A stretch of 58,744 nt of DNA from Flavobacteriales bacterium (GCA_002722245.1 PBLA01000033.1:6206-64949), one strand, 5' to 3'. Shown: positions 17,969 through 28,478, counted from the first letter of the stretch. The notes: generated from the letters alone by a model not told the origin. Translations and numbers: made by a program.

Positions 17969-18763
17969 TCACCGATTATCGCCGTTTATTAAACCACCTA
18001 TTCCTCCCAGAATACTGCCCTCTCCTTTTCGACTTTCTCCTGAACTTGAAGCACTTTGAATGATGCGATCTGCTAATCTTGAAAAAGGTAAGCTCTGAAG
18101 ATAAACGACCCCATATCCACTTAAGGTTGCCAGAAATAATCCCTCGCCGCCAAAAAACATAGATTTCAGATTTCCTGCTTTTTGAATATCATACGTTATT
18201 CCATCGGTAAATCCTACAATACAACCAGTATCTACTTTGAGCGATTCTCCATTAAGTTCTTTCTTTACAACTGTTCCACCAGCATGCAGAAAAGCCTTTC
18301 CATCTCCTTCTAATTTTTGAAGTATAAATCCCTCTCCACCAAAAAAACCTACACCCAATTTCCTATTGAAAGCAATTGAAACCTTTGTTCCCAAGGCAGC
18401 ACAAAGAAAGGCATCCTTCTGACAAATCAAACGCTGCCCAATTCTATTCATATCAATAGGTATAATCTTCCCAGGATACGGAGCTGCAAAAGCTACCCTT
18501 TTCTTTCCTTGGCCAATATTTGTGAAATGAGTAATAAAAATTGACTCTCCAGTCAAAACTCTTTTAGCTCCATCGAATAATTTTCCAAAAATTCCTTTTT
18601 CTGGTTCTGAACCGTCACCCATCTTGGCTTCAAAATTTATGGAATCCTCCATCCAGTTCATTGCTCCTGCCTCTGCAATAACAGTTTCATAAGGGTCCAG
18701 TTCAACCTCAACGATTTGCATATCGTCTCCATATATTTCGTAATCTATTTCTTGACACTTCAT
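17969..18763 (-). CDS. AIM24 / TIGR00266 family protein
   Basis: 264-residue member of the AIM24 family, a beta-rich fold related to tubby-like domains whose bacterial role is not established. Family features include the early [40 protein letters not shown] and the repeated [17 protein letters not shown]. There is no signal peptide or membrane helix, so a cytoplasmic location is expected. The C-terminus is Gly/Ser-rich. It is separated from the upstream histidine kinase gene by 41 bases on the same strand and may share its transcript. No function is assigned. Confidence 0.85.
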   Translation of the reverse strand: MKCQEIDYEIYGDDMQIVEVELDPYETVIAEAGAMNWMEDSINFEAKMGDGSEPEKGIFGKLFDGAKRVLTGESIFITHFTNIGQGKKRVAFAAPYPGKIIPIDMNRIGQRLICQKDAFLCAALGTKVSIAFNRKLGVGFFGGEGFILQKLEGDGKAFLHAGGTVVKKELNGESLKVDTGCIVGFTDGITYDIQKAGNLKSMFFGGEGLFLATLSGYGVVYLQSLPFSRLADRIIQSASSSGESRKGEGSILGGIGGLINGDNR

Positions 18764-18804
18764 ACGCTTATTTCTATTGTCGATTTAAGATTCTTTTATA
18801 CTTT

Positions 18805-19698
18805 TTATCTGAAGGAGGCAACGAAGATACTTCCGCTGGGGACGTTTGGTTTTACTTGAATCATACCATTGTGTTGTTCAACTAATTTCTTTACAATATA
18901 TAATCCTAAACCTGTACCTTTCTGACTTCTTGTTTCTTCATTTCCTGAGCGATAAAATTTATCAAATATTTTTTCTGTCTCGTCCATTGGAACACCGGGC
19001 CCCTCATCTGATATACTTAGAGCTGTTTCTTTTCCTTTTTGAACAAGAGTGACACAGATTGATGACTTCTCGGGTGAATACTTCAAAGCATTACCAATAA
19101 GGTTTATTAAAATTGAATAAAACGCATCCTTATCTCCTTGAAAATAAACTTCCGGCTCTATAAAAAACTCAACATCAACTGTTTTTCCTGAAGATTCCAA
19201 CATATCTAGTGTTACTTTTTCCATCATCTCTGAGAGATTGATACGCTCTGGATTTAGAGGAAGACCATTATCGTCAATTTTAGTGGCCAACAAAATATTT
19301 TCAACCAAAGCATTCAAACGATCGGCATCCTTTACCGATTTATTCAAAATCTCTTCTTGTTTGGATGGGTTTAAAGTCCTCTTCAGTAAAGTTTGTAAAT
19401 AAAGTTTCAATGAAGCTATGGGAGTTTTTAATTCGTGAGTTATAGCCAGTAAAAAATTTTTTTGTTGATTTCCTACTTGAATTTCTTTGTTGAACGAACG
19501 ATAAGTCAAAAGAAAACCTGTAAAAAGGATAATAAAAAACACCCCGCCTTCTCCTAAAATCATATAAAACTTTCGATCCATATCAGTTGGGTCCGTAACT
19601 TGAGCGGAAAGCCTGTATATGTTGTACAACCACCAAACAGATTGTAAAGAAACATATACCAAAAGTACTGTGAAGAGAATTAAATTCTTTCTTTTCAT
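18805..19698 (-). CDS. Orphan sensor histidine kinase
   Basis: Membrane sensor kinase of 297 residues. Two helices (about residues 7-25 and 50-67) enclose a short extracytoplasmic loop of about 25 residues. The dimerisation/phosphoacceptor domain has His88 in AITHELKTPIASLK. The ATPase domain shows the N box NLIGNALKYSPEKS, DEGPGVP, IFDKFYRSG and GTGLGLYIVKKLVEQH. No HAMP domain is evident. No response regulator gene is adjacent, so the partner is unknown. The tiny sensor loop suggests it senses a membrane signal or a partner protein rather than a large ligand. Confidence 0.92.
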   Translation of the reverse strand: MKRKNLILFTVLLVYVSLQSVWWLYNIYRLSAQVTDPTDMDRKFYMILGEGGVFFIILFTGFLLTYRSFNKEIQVGNQQKNFLLAITHELKTPIASLKLYLQTLLKRTLNPSKQEEILNKSVKDADRLNALVENILLATKIDDNGLPLNPERINLSEMMEKVTLDMLESSGKTVDVEFFIEPEVYFQGDKDAFYSILINLIGNALKYSPEKSSICVTLVQKGKETALSISDEGPGVPMDETEKIFDKFYRSGNEETRSQKGTGLGLYIVKKLVEQHNGMIQVKPNVPSGSIFVASFR

Positions 19699-19773
19699 AG
19701 TTTAAAAATATACATTCATTTTTACTAAATACGAAAAGAAGAATAGGTTTCTTCGATAAGGTACAATCAAAAT

Positions 19774-21063
19774 CTAGAAAATTACATCTCGAAGATAACG
19801 TTCCAGATCTTCTTTTGTCAAATTACTAGAGTTGACATTAACTAAATTATCATCGTTCGTAGTAAAATCAAGAAACGCCAATTTATTTTGTGACTTACTG
19901 GTTTGCAAAGCAAGGAGCGTAACCTCCGAACCCTTTGGTATTTCTGGCGTTTGATAAACTCCATTGGTTATTTTATAAATTGGGAGCACGCTATTGATGT
20001 CTTTAAAAATTAAATATACAGCAAAAGAATTATCACATATTCCATTATCAATACTGAAAGTCATTGTAATTTTTTCTTCGGCATCGTAGAATCGATCACA
20101 ATTAATCCAACCTAAATCACTGTATTCACCAACCAAATAATCTTGTTCACTTACTACATGTTTAACAAGAATCGCCTGCATTTCACCTGAGCTTAATTCA
20201 ATAAAAACGGTATCTGTGATTTCATTTTGATTTAAATAATTCTCTTCGTCTAATTCGTTCTCATCATTGTTTACCTCCGGAGACTCCTGATAAAATTTTT
20301 GCTGACTGTTTTTGACCCAAGTGAGCTGACCATTTGTTTCTTTGCCATAAAAGGAATAAAACGGAACATCAGATTTAGCCTCATTAATTTTTAGTGTGTA
20401 GGTTACTTGAGGTCTGAGATTAATTTTTACGTCATTGGAAAAAGCCTCAATAAAATACATTCCCTTTGTTTCAAGTATACCTTTATCACCAAGAGCAGTT
20501 ACTCCATACTTAACAAAATCATATTTGGAGTTAAATTCCTGAATACGAACTGTGATTACATCTGTACTACTTCCCTCAAAACTCATCGGTTTAAACTTTA
20601 TGATATTTCCAGATTTGAACCTTAAAAAACAGCCATCAATATTTCGGAAATCTTTTACAATTTGATTTGTGCTATCTTCTTTATTTTTCAGTTTAACAGA
20701 ACTTTTCAACCGAAGTGGTTTGTTGACCCAAAGGTTTTCAAAAGTACCGTACTTAAATTTGATCTGCTCACCGTCAATACCATTTTCTTTAAGGAAATCA
20801 GCAATTATTCTGTTCCTGATTTTTGCATTACTGTGAGCCAAATGTCTATTTTTTTCTATTTCAGATTCCTGAACCGTATTGAAATAGATCCAATCACCAG
20901 GACCTGTTTTAATATACATTTCGAGGATTTTTTCCTTATTTTCCCTGCTAAGAACACGTCCATTATTTTCAAATTCCAACTGCACACCTCGAGTTGTATT
21001 TTTAGCCGATACAACAAATCCCAAAACAAAAAGACCAATTAAAATAGTTAACCTCATACGCAA
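19774..21063 (-). CDS. Secreted protein of unknown function with OmpA-like N-terminal region
   Basis: 429 residues with a signal peptide (MRMRLTILIGLFVLGFVVSA). Residues about 30-110 (HSNAKIRNRIIADFLKENGI and nearby) resemble the helix-strand layout of OmpA-like peptidoglycan-binding domains, but the usual NxxLSxxRA core is degenerate. The middle (SFEGSSTDVITVRIQEF, GDKGILETKGMYFIEAF) recalls beta-sandwich modules found in Bacteroidota surface proteins, often described as ZU5-like. The remainder is beta-rich and unrecognised. There is no T9SS sorting domain, so periplasmic or outer-membrane association is more likely than release. The gene appears to stand alone. Function unknown. Confidence 0.7.
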   Translation of the reverse strand: MRMRLTILIGLFVLGFVVSAKNTTRGVQLEFENNGRVLSRENKEKILEMYIKTGPGDWIYFNTVQESEIEKNRHLAHSNAKIRNRIIADFLKENGIDGEQIKFKYGTFENLWVNKPLRLKSSVKLKNKEDSTNQIVKDFRNIDGCFLRFKSGNIIKFKPMSFEGSSTDVITVRIQEFNSKYDFVKYGVTALGDKGILETKGMYFIEAFSNDVKINLRPQVTYTLKINEAKSDVPFYSFYGKETNGQLTWVKNSQQKFYQESPEVNNDENELDEENYLNQNEITDTVFIELSSGEMQAILVKHVVSEQDYLVGEYSDLGWINCDRFYDAEEKITMTFSIDNGICDNSFAVYLIFKDINSVLPIYKITNGVYQTPEIPKGSEVTLLALQTSKSQNKLAFLDFTTNDDNLVNVNSSNLTKEDLERYLRDVIF

Positions 21064-21120
21064 AATTTAACTCATAACGATAAAAACCAATTGCGTAACA
21101 GATTAAAGTATCGATATAAA

Positions 21121-21145
21121 AAAAGGCAACAAAACGTTGCCTTTT
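21121..21145 (-). terminator. Intrinsic terminator of the pgi-glucan operon
   Basis: Stem AAAAGGCAAC/GTTGCCTTTT with a U tract on the minus strand, 22 bases past the GH57 stop codon. Confidence 0.8.
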
Positions 21146-21166
21146 AAGAATGTGATTTTAATTGTT

Positions 21167-22438
21167 TTAATTCAATTCTACACCTTCTGGTAAAAACTTT
21201 TTAAAGTTCTCTAATATTCCAGGATGAACTTCTCTGTACTCCTCATCCACACCCGCCGCATTACGAACTCTTTCTTCAAAATCAGTCAACACATTCATGT
21301 AATTTAAAAAAGCCTCGTAAGGTGAGTCATAATGCGAAAAGTATTTGTGAACATCCCCATCGCTCCAGAACTTGGTACACATATAGTAAAAATGATCGGA
21401 AGTTTGAAGTTTTACCCAATCGTCTTTTATTTTATCATCATCAATTTTATTAACGAGATACTCTAAAGCGTATATTGAGTCAAAAGCATCGTCCTGCATT
21501 GGATTACCCAACCAGGCCGTCAGGTCTCTCTCTGCATCTGCCCATGAAATAGTAGAGTGAATATCTATGCCAGATATCGGCTTCAGTTCTTTAGCTGCTT
21601 CGGAAGGAGTAACAAAATCAAATTGCGAATGATTTATAATTTGATTTGGTAATTCTCTCATAAAATCAAAAATACCACTGTCTTCCCATTGATGCTCCCC
21701 AAACGTCTCATAATCCATAAATAAATTGACAATTTCTTCATTCCATGGAATAGAATCTACCCAATGAGCAAATGTTTCAGACTTAAGAGGCCATGACTCC
21801 CAGGATCTTTCTGAAAAGCGAAAGGCAATATCATCTGATAATTTGTAATTCTTAAGCAACAACTTTAAATCAGGATGTTGACAATGACTATATAAAAAGT
21901 TAGGACTTCTCCATCCCATGACATGGTCTGCACCTTCAGTAATCATAGTTTTGTATCCCATATCCTGAACTATACTACCAATGTAGTTGTTGTAAATCAG
22001 CTCAGTATTTCTGAAGGTTTTAGGCGTTTGTCCAAAATGCTGTTCGATTTTAGCGGTTTGCTTCGCAACCTGCTTTTTAAATTCTTCTGGGGATTTCAAT
22101 GCTGACAGTGAATGTCCATAGGTTTCAGCAATAAACTCAACGCAACCCGTATCTGCCAAGCGTTTAAAAGACTCCAACACATCCTGAGCATATAATTCAA
22201 ATTGTTCAATACATACTCCGGAAATAGAGAAAGCCACCTTAAAGTTTCCATTATGAGCTTGAATTTGCTCTAATAAAAGTTGATTCATTGGTAAGTAACA
22301 CTTATGTGCTACTTTTCTCATAATATCGTGATTTTTCTTTTCATCAAAATATTGATTATCAACACTTATGTCAAAAAACCGATAATTTTTTAACCTGAAC
22401 GGTTGATGAACCTGAAAATAAAAACATAATTTTTTCAT
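21167..22438 (-). CDS. Glycoside hydrolase family 57 alpha-glucan enzyme
   Basis: A GH57 enzyme, a family of retaining alpha-amylases and glucanotransferases acting on starch or glycogen. The start MKKLCFYFQVHQPFR is GH57 motif 1. The nucleophile is Glu146 in FRNTELIYNN (motif 3), and the acid/base is Asp242 in MDYETFGEHQ (motif 4). It has 423 residues, typical of the short cytoplasmic Bacteroidota form, and no signal peptide, so it acts on intracellular glucan. It lies 5 bases after the glycosyltransferase gene and is the last gene of the operon pgi - debranching enzyme - glycosyltransferase - GH57. Confidence 0.93.
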   Translation of the reverse strand: MKKLCFYFQVHQPFRLKNYRFFDISVDNQYFDEKKNHDIMRKVAHKCYLPMNQLLLEQIQAHNGNFKVAFSISGVCIEQFELYAQDVLESFKRLADTGCVEFIAETYGHSLSALKSPEEFKKQVAKQTAKIEQHFGQTPKTFRNTELIYNNYIGSIVQDMGYKTMITEGADHVMGWRSPNFLYSHCQHPDLKLLLKNYKLSDDIAFRFSERSWESWPLKSETFAHWVDSIPWNEEIVNLFMDYETFGEHQWEDSGIFDFMRELPNQIINHSQFDFVTPSEAAKELKPISGIDIHSTISWADAERDLTAWLGNPMQDDAFDSIYALEYLVNKIDDDKIKDDWVKLQTSDHFYYMCTKFWSDGDVHKYFSHYDSPYEAFLNYMNVLTDFEERVRNAAGVDEEYREVHPGILENFKKFLPEGVELN

Positions 22439-22443
22439 AACTC

Positions 22444-23757
22444 CTAATTTCTAACGCTTCTTCTTCTATTAATCGTTTTATTGTATATCTCACGAACCTT
22501 TAAAGACGCATACTCCCACTTCATTTCATTGACTTCATGCGTACCATCGGCTGCTAATTTTTTAGAAACCTCTTCATTTTTCAAAAGTCCGATTATCGTA
22601 TCCGACAATGCATTTACATCCCAAAAATCAACCTTTATTGAATTCTTTAAAACCTCGGCCACACCCGATTGTTTGGATATAATTACCGGTACCCCGGTTC
22701 GCATTGCTTCAAGCGGAGTAATCCCAAATGGCTCTGAAACAGAAGGCATTACATACACATCTGTCATTCCAAAAAGATTATTGGTTTCAAAGTAATTTAA
22801 AAACCCTGTAAAATGGAATCGATTACTGATTCTTAACTCAGCAGCACGTTCTACGCACTTTAAAAACATATCTCCGTTTCCAGCCATAACAAAATGAGTA
22901 TCTGGCATAACATCCAAAACCTTTCTTGCTGCATCAACAAAATAATCTGGTCCTTTTTGAAAAGTAATTCTCCCCAAGAAAGTAACAATTTTTTTATCTA
23001 TTAAATTTCGTTTAGGATAGATTATAGCAGGTTTTGGAACTACAGCATTATGAACAACAGAAATTTTTCTTCCATCAATACCGTATCGATTCATTAGAAT
23101 TCTTCTTGTTAAACGTGAAACGCATATTATTCGATCAGCAGCTTCACATCCTCTTCTTTCCAAATCATACACCTCCTGATTAACAGATTCTCCAGAACGA
23201 TCAAATTCAGTAGCATGAACATGAACCACTAATGGCTTACCACTAACTTCTTTTGCCATAATAGCGGCGGGAAAAGTCAACCAGTCATGAGCATGAATAA
23301 CATCAAAATCCTGATCCTGTGCAATCTGCATGGCAACAACTGCATACTTCGAAACTTCACTTAAAAGGCTTTTACCATACCTTCCTCCAAATTGAAATTT
23401 TGCAGAGCTAAAATTGGAATCAACTTTAGAGATGGAATCAATATCAAACTCCTCTCTATCCATAAACTCCTGAGGAGAAGCATAAGGAATAATGTGAGAA
23501 TGAATTTGCATGTAATTTACCTTTTCAAGATTTTTTTGAAACTTACTGGTAGAAAAATTTACTTCAACATCGCTTGCTCCAACCAATCTGAATTTATCCG
23601 TTTCCTCAGATCCGTATAATTTAGGGACAACAAAGGTTACATCTACACCATTTTCAATTAAACCACTTACGAGTCCATAACAAGCGGTTCCCAATCCTCC
23701 TGATATTTCTGGTGGAAACTCCCATCCAAACATTAATACTTTAGGTTGCAATGCCAT
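22444..23757 (-). CDS. GT-B glycosyltransferase, probable glycogen synthase
   Basis: 437-residue GT-B fold enzyme. The N-terminus MFGWEFPPEISGGLGTACYG resembles the KxGGLGD glucose-binding loop of glycogen synthases. The C-terminal half has FLGRITFQKGPDYFVDAARK and the donor-binding E-x7-E motif in SEPFGITPLEAMRTGVPVI. Its place between a debranching enzyme and a GH57 enzyme, with 16- and 5-base gaps, argues for storage-glucan synthesis. The sequence is nearer the GT4-type synthases than the classical bacterial GlgA, so glgA is not assigned and the sugar donor (UDP- or ADP-glucose) cannot be told from sequence. Confidence 0.85.
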   Translation of the reverse strand: MALQPKVLMFGWEFPPEISGGLGTACYGLVSGLIENGVDVTFVVPKLYGSEETDKFRLVGASDVEVNFSTSKFQKNLEKVNYMQIHSHIIPYASPQEFMDREEFDIDSISKVDSNFSSAKFQFGGRYGKSLLSEVSKYAVVAMQIAQDQDFDVIHAHDWLTFPAAIMAKEVSGKPLVVHVHATEFDRSGESVNQEVYDLERRGCEAADRIICVSRLTRRILMNRYGIDGRKISVVHNAVVPKPAIIYPKRNLIDKKIVTFLGRITFQKGPDYFVDAARKVLDVMPDTHFVMAGNGDMFLKCVERAAELRISNRFHFTGFLNYFETNNLFGMTDVYVMPSVSEPFGITPLEAMRTGVPVIISKQSGVAEVLKNSIKVDFWDVNALSDTIIGLLKNEEVSKKLAADGTHEVNEMKWEYASLKVREIYNKTINRRRSVRN

Positions 23758-23773
23758 AGTTTTTAATTATTAT

Positions 23774-25717
23774 TTAACTTATTTTATTTATCAAAGCTTT
23801 TATTCTTATTAACTCCGAAATACTCCAGGCTTGAGCTATCGTCCCTTTAGGAGCAAACGGAGGTTTAGAATCGTATATTTCTCCAATTGAGCCAACACCA
23901 TAGTCTGCTAAATCAGAATTAAATTCACTTAAAATTTGCCGAAGTAAAGGTAATGCATTATATCCAAAAACATTAACATATCCCTGAGCAAAATGACCTA
24001 ATAACCAAGGCCATACAATTCCTTGGTGATAAGAATGATCTCTATTTTTTTGATTTCCGTTATAAATGCCAATAAATTTTTCATCTTCTTCACACAAAGT
24101 CCTTAAACCTTTGGGCGTCAATAGTTTATCTTTTACTTTTTTTAATATTGATCGACTCATTTCTAAATCACAAACCGAATATTTTAATGCGGTAGCAAAT
24201 ACTTGATTCGGACGAAAGCTCCAATCCTTAATTTTTTCCTCACAAGCATCGGCTAAATAGCCCTTTTTTTCATCCCAAAACATCTTTTTAAAGGCAATTT
24301 TTAGAGAAGAAGGTACATTTTTCCAATTTGCAATAAACTTATTATCTCCTGCTGCTTTTGCCATTTCCAGACTAAAACAAATTGCATTATACCATAATGC
24401 GTTCAATTCAACAGCATATCCTCCTCGTGGCGTTACAGGCACACCGTCAACAACCGCATCCATCCATGTTAAAGCTACGTCCTTCTGCCCTCCATACAAT
24501 AAACCACTCGATTTCATATGAATATTGTAAAGAGTTCCTTCTTTATATTTATCGAGGATGTGATTGATTTCTTTTTTGAAATATAACCATGTTTTTTCAG
24601 CCGTCCCTGTAAACTCAACGTATTCCTGTAAAGCCCAAAAAAACCACAATGAAGCATCTGCAGAATTATATCGAGCAGAGGATCCTACTCCAATATTTGT
24701 AAGCAATCCTCCTTTCAGATCTTTTAGCATAGTTTTCAAAACTTCCTTACACACCTCAGGCTGTGGAAGTTTTCGGTACAAAGTAAGCCCAGGTAAAGAT
24801 AAAAAGGTATCTCGTCCCCATCTGCCAAACCAATGCAAACCTGCGCAAATTTCGACCCCATTCTGAGGTGTTTTACAAACAAATTGATCCGCAGCTTTCT
24901 CCAAATAGCTGCTTAAGTCCTTCAAAACTTCCTTATTCTCTAAAATCTCACTAAATACCGAATCAATTTCATCTAAATTTTCTTGTTGTGTCGAAACCGA
25001 AACAACAACCGGACTTCCCTTTTTTAATTCAAAAAGAATTAATCCTATGGAGTATAGATCCTCTTTAAAATCATACCCTCTATTTAATTCTTCGAGATAT
25101 TCTGCTTTATAATGCCAATCACCATGAGCAATAAATTCATTTTCAACAGAGGTTTGAATGAATACACTATCGTATCCATTCTCCATACAATAACTGACTC
25201 CATTGCTATGTTTCAAAACACTTATTTTACGGTCATCTGCCTTGCGAAGCTTATGAATTCGTCGATAAGATGAAAAAGGCTTTAAGCCCAACTCAATTCG
25301 GTCACCCTCCAGAAGAGAATATCGAATCAACAATTGATTTTTATTTGGAGAAAACTGTATCTCCTTTTGAATTTTATGCCCGTCAACTTCAAAAATAAAG
25401 GTTGGTATTTTTTTTAATTGAAAATAAGATAAGTATTGATAACCTTCGGGATGAGCCGTTAATGAGTATTGATGCACTCCTAATTCATAAACATTATTAT
25501 TAACATCCAACACCTCATGTAAAGCGTTCAATAAAACATAGCTATGATGATCAATTTGCGGTTGTCTTACAACAAAAGTTCCATGATACTTTCGCGTGTT
25601 AACTCCAGCTAAGGTAGAACTTGAATAAGCACCAAGAGAGTTGGTTTCCAGAAACTCTCGTTTGCTTGATTTATCAAACTCTGTTAAAAATTCCTTATCA
25701 AAACTTACAGTACTCAT
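23774..25717 (-). CDS. Amylo-alpha-1,6-glucosidase (glycogen debranching enzyme, GH133 type)
   Basis: Removes alpha-1,6 branch residues from glycogen. It has 647 residues. The N-terminal domain carries EFLETNSLGAYSSSTLAGVN and TRKYHGTFVV, a family hallmark. The (alpha/alpha)6 catalytic domain has LHWFGRWGRDTFLSLPG, where the Asp is likely catalytic, then LTWMDAVVDGVPVTPRGG and YHQGIVWPWLLGHFAQGY. No signal peptide, hence cytoplasmic. It lies 8 bases after pgi and 16 before the glycosyltransferase gene, consistent with a single mRNA for storage-glucan metabolism. Confidence 0.93.
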   Translation of the reverse strand: MSTVSFDKEFLTEFDKSSKREFLETNSLGAYSSSTLAGVNTRKYHGTFVVRQPQIDHHSYVLLNALHEVLDVNNNVYELGVHQYSLTAHPEGYQYLSYFQLKKIPTFIFEVDGHKIQKEIQFSPNKNQLLIRYSLLEGDRIELGLKPFSSYRRIHKLRKADDRKISVLKHSNGVSYCMENGYDSVFIQTSVENEFIAHGDWHYKAEYLEELNRGYDFKEDLYSIGLILFELKKGSPVVVSVSTQQENLDEIDSVFSEILENKEVLKDLSSYLEKAADQFVCKTPQNGVEICAGLHWFGRWGRDTFLSLPGLTLYRKLPQPEVCKEVLKTMLKDLKGGLLTNIGVGSSARYNSADASLWFFWALQEYVEFTGTAEKTWLYFKKEINHILDKYKEGTLYNIHMKSSGLLYGGQKDVALTWMDAVVDGVPVTPRGGYAVELNALWYNAICFSLEMAKAAGDNKFIANWKNVPSSLKIAFKKMFWDEKKGYLADACEEKIKDWSFRPNQVFATALKYSVCDLEMSRSILKKVKDKLLTPKGLRTLCEEDEKFIGIYNGNQKNRDHSYHQGIVWPWLLGHFAQGYVNVFGYNALPLLRQILSEFNSDLADYGVGSIGEIYDSKPPFAPKGTIAQAWSISELIRIKALINKIS

Positions 25718-25725
25718 TAACTTTA

Positions 25726-27363
25726 TTAATCTCGATTCTCCTTATAAAACTGTATAAGCCCATTTGTTGAAGAATCGTGAGTTTCAACTTTATTATCATT
25801 TTCCAATTCAGGTAAAATAACTTTAGCCAATTGTTTTCCCAGCTCAACTCCCCATTGATCAAAAGCATTAATACCCCAAACAACACTCTGTGTAAAAATC
25901 TTGTGTTCATACATAGCAATCAAGCTGCCCAAAACCTTTGGAGTTATTTTTTTTACAAGTATTGAGTTGGATGGTTTATTCCCTTCAAATACTTTGTGAG
26001 GTAATAATTCAGCAATTTCAATATCACTGCATCCATTAGCCTCTAATTCATTCTTTGCTTGATCAACTGTTTTTCCTTTCATGAGCGCCTCAGTTTGAGC
26101 GAAAAAATTGGAAAGCAACTTAATGTGATGATCACCAATTGGATTTTGCGTATTTACAGGAGCTATAAAATCACAAGGAATCAATTTAGTTCCTTGATGA
26201 ATTAATTGATAAAAAGCATGTTGACCATTTGTTCCAGGTTCACCCCACACAATTGGACCGGTACTATAATCTACCTTTTCACCATTCTTTTTGATGTATT
26301 TACCATTACTCTCCATATCTCCCTGCTGAAAATATGCCGCAAACCTATGCATATACTGATCATAGGGAAGTATACAGTGGGATTCAGCATCAAAAAAATT
26401 ATTGTACCAAATTCCCAGCAAACCTAATACCACCGGAATATTTTCTTCAAATGGAGCTGATTTATAATGAACATCCATTTGGTGAGCACCCAATAGCAAC
26501 TCCTCAAAATTATCAAAACCAATATAAAGAGCAATACTCAATCCAATTGAACTCCAAAGGCTATATCTACCACCTACCCAATCCCAAAACTCAAACATAT
26601 TTTGAGTATCAATACCAAAGGCAGAGACTCCTTTTGAATTCGTAGACAGGGCAATGAAATGTTTAGCTACGTCACCATACTCGGCTTCAGAACTTAAAAA
26701 CCAATCCTTTGCTGAGTTTGCATTTGTTAAAGTTTCTTGTGTAGTAAACGTTTTAGAGGCAATGACAAACAAAGTCGTTTCAGGATTTATTGTCTTTAAT
26801 GTTTCAACAATATGAGTTCCATCAACATTAGAAACAAAATGAACATTTAAAGTACCACCATAAGGTTTTAATGCTTCAGTAACCATGAGAGGCCCCAAGT
26901 CTGAACCTCCAATACCGATGTTTACAACATCAGTAATTGATTTGCCAGAATATCCCTTCCATTTACCTGATCGAACTTTTTCTGTAAAGCATTTCACACG
27001 AAGTAAAACATCATTTACTTGGGGCATCACATTTTCCCCATTCACATATACAGGATCATTTGAACGGTTACGAAGAGCAGTATGTAGAACAGATCTCTTC
27101 TCTGTATTGTTTATTTTGTCACCGGAGAACATAGAATCAATTGCATTTCGAACACCCGCTTGGTGAGCCAAATCCATCAGCAAACGAAACGTTTCTTTAT
27201 TGATTCTGTTTTTTGAAAAATCGAATAAAATATCCTTGAACCGAATAGAAAACTCCCCAAAACGACGCTCATCTAAAAACAAATCGCGAAGATGAATATC
27301 TTTGAAAGAATTATAATGGTTCTGCAGGGCAGACCAAGCAGGTAGGTTCGTTAAATCAGCCAT
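25726..27363 (-). CDS. pgi: Glucose-6-phosphate isomerase
   Basis: Interconverts glucose 6-phosphate and fructose 6-phosphate. Landmarks are [69 protein letters not shown] and the C-terminal [18 protein letters not shown]. Start ATG 27363 is preferred (545 residues). The frame could begin at 27390, but that codon lies inside a TATTTTTG promoter box and would add only nine poorly conserved residues. It heads an operon with debranching enzyme, glycosyltransferase and GH57 genes, so hexose-phosphate supply is tied to glucan storage. Confidence 0.96.
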   Translation of the reverse strand: MADLTNLPAWSALQNHYNSFKDIHLRDLFLDERRFGEFSIRFKDILFDFSKNRINKETFRLLMDLAHQAGVRNAIDSMFSGDKINNTEKRSVLHTALRNRSNDPVYVNGENVMPQVNDVLLRVKCFTEKVRSGKWKGYSGKSITDVVNIGIGGSDLGPLMVTEALKPYGGTLNVHFVSNVDGTHIVETLKTINPETTLFVIASKTFTTQETLTNANSAKDWFLSSEAEYGDVAKHFIALSTNSKGVSAFGIDTQNMFEFWDWVGGRYSLWSSIGLSIALYIGFDNFEELLLGAHQMDVHYKSAPFEENIPVVLGLLGIWYNNFFDAESHCILPYDQYMHRFAAYFQQGDMESNGKYIKKNGEKVDYSTGPIVWGEPGTNGQHAFYQLIHQGTKLIPCDFIAPVNTQNPIGDHHIKLLSNFFAQTEALMKGKTVDQAKNELEANGCSDIEIAELLPHKVFEGNKPSNSILVKKITPKVLGSLIAMYEHKIFTQSVVWGINAFDQWGVELGKQLAKVILPELENDNKVETHDSSTNGLIQFYKENRD

Positions 27364-27387
27364 AGATGAGTTGAGCAAAATACGCAT

Positions 27388-27395
27388 CAAAAATA
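27388..27395 (-). promoter_or_regulatory. Probable -7 box of the pgi operon promoter
   Basis: TATTTTTG on the minus strand is a perfect TAnnTTTG box. It predicts a start near 27382 and a leader of about 19 bases before ATG 27363. No clear -33 element. Confidence 0.4.
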
Positions 27396-27521
27396 CATCG
27401 AAACCATTTAAAAACAGTCACTTTTCTGTAAATAAATCAACTTCATTCGAAATAAAAATTGAAGCAAAAAAACTTTAGGAAAACAAGAAATATTAAAAAA
27501 GAAAAAATATAATTCAATTTA

Positions 27522-28478
27522 CTACAATTGAATTCCAACAACAGCAATATCATCGGTTTGTTCATGAAAAAAATTACTGGGATTTTTCCAACGAGTCAAT
27601 TCATCAATCAGCATACTTTGTTGCGTTGACATAGAGTAATCGGATATTGACTGCAAATACTTTTTAAATTTGGAATACTTATATTTTTTATTCGATTCTC
27701 CTCCAAATTGATCTTGAAAACCATCAGTAAATAAATAAATCTGGTCTCCTTCTTTGTATGGCCAAACTCGATCCCAAGGCTTATTTTTAATAATTTGAGA
27801 AGCCTTTTCATCAGCTACAGAAACCCTATCTCCTTTAAACTCGATAATTTCCCGATTTCTTAAAACAATCAAAGACTGTTTAACCCCTCTGTATCTTACA
27901 ATTTGTGATTTTTCATCTACTACACACAAGGAAATATCGAAAGTATCAGCAAAATCTTCTGACTTATTCGAATCGAAAAAACTTTTAAAATAAGCATCAG
28001 AAACATTACATAAAAACTCAGTTGCAGACTCAAAAGTATTTGCCATTAATGTAGAGTTCAAAATATGATAAACCGACATAGCCAACATAGCTCCTGGAAC
28101 ACCGTGACCCATACAATCGACAACTGCAATTATTTTCCCGAACTTACATTTTTGAGTCCAAATCAAATCTCCACCAATTAAATTTTGCGGAGAATAAAAA
28201 GTAAAACTTTCTGGAAATAAATGAGCGACCTCATCCTTGCTGGCGTTAATACTATTTTGAATTATTCTCCCGTAACGCAAACTGGAATTCAATAGTTCTT
28301 GAGCCTTATTTATAGATTCATTTTGTTTTGTTAGAATATAATTTGCAGTTGTAAGCTCAACGAGATGATTATCCACTTTTCGATTGTTTTTTTGCAAAAC
28401 AGACTCAATAGTTTCAGTAATCTGCTGGTGGTCAAATGTAATCTGTTGGTCTCTCAAATTTAACTTGAAATCATTCAT
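27522..28478 (-). CDS. SpoIIE-type PP2C serine phosphatase
   Basis: 318 residues. A predicted coiled or helical N-terminal region (about 1-85) precedes a SpoIIE-like PP2C domain with ENLIGGDL-type metal site (NLIGGDLIW), VVDCMGHGVPGAMLAMS and LFTDGFQDQFGGE, which hold the acidic metal ligands. In Bacteroidota such domains usually sit behind TPR or sensor modules; here only the short helical region is present and there is no membrane segment. Its target, perhaps an anti-sigma-factor antagonist or other phosphoprotein, is not encoded nearby. It is 201 bases downstream of the large NtrY-like kinase gene, so joint transcription is possible but not shown. Confidence 0.88.
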   Translation of the reverse strand: MNDFKLNLRDQQITFDHQQITETIESVLQKNNRKVDNHLVELTTANYILTKQNESINKAQELLNSSLRYGRIIQNSINASKDEVAHLFPESFTFYSPQNLIGGDLIWTQKCKFGKIIAVVDCMGHGVPGAMLAMSVYHILNSTLMANTFESATEFLCNVSDAYFKSFFDSNKSEDFADTFDISLCVVDEKSQIVRYRGVKQSLIVLRNREIIEFKGDRVSVADEKASQIIKNKPWDRVWPYKEGDQIYLFTDGFQDQFGGESNKKYKYSKFKKYLQSISDYSMSTQQSMLIDELTRWKNPSNFFHEQTDDIAVVGIQL

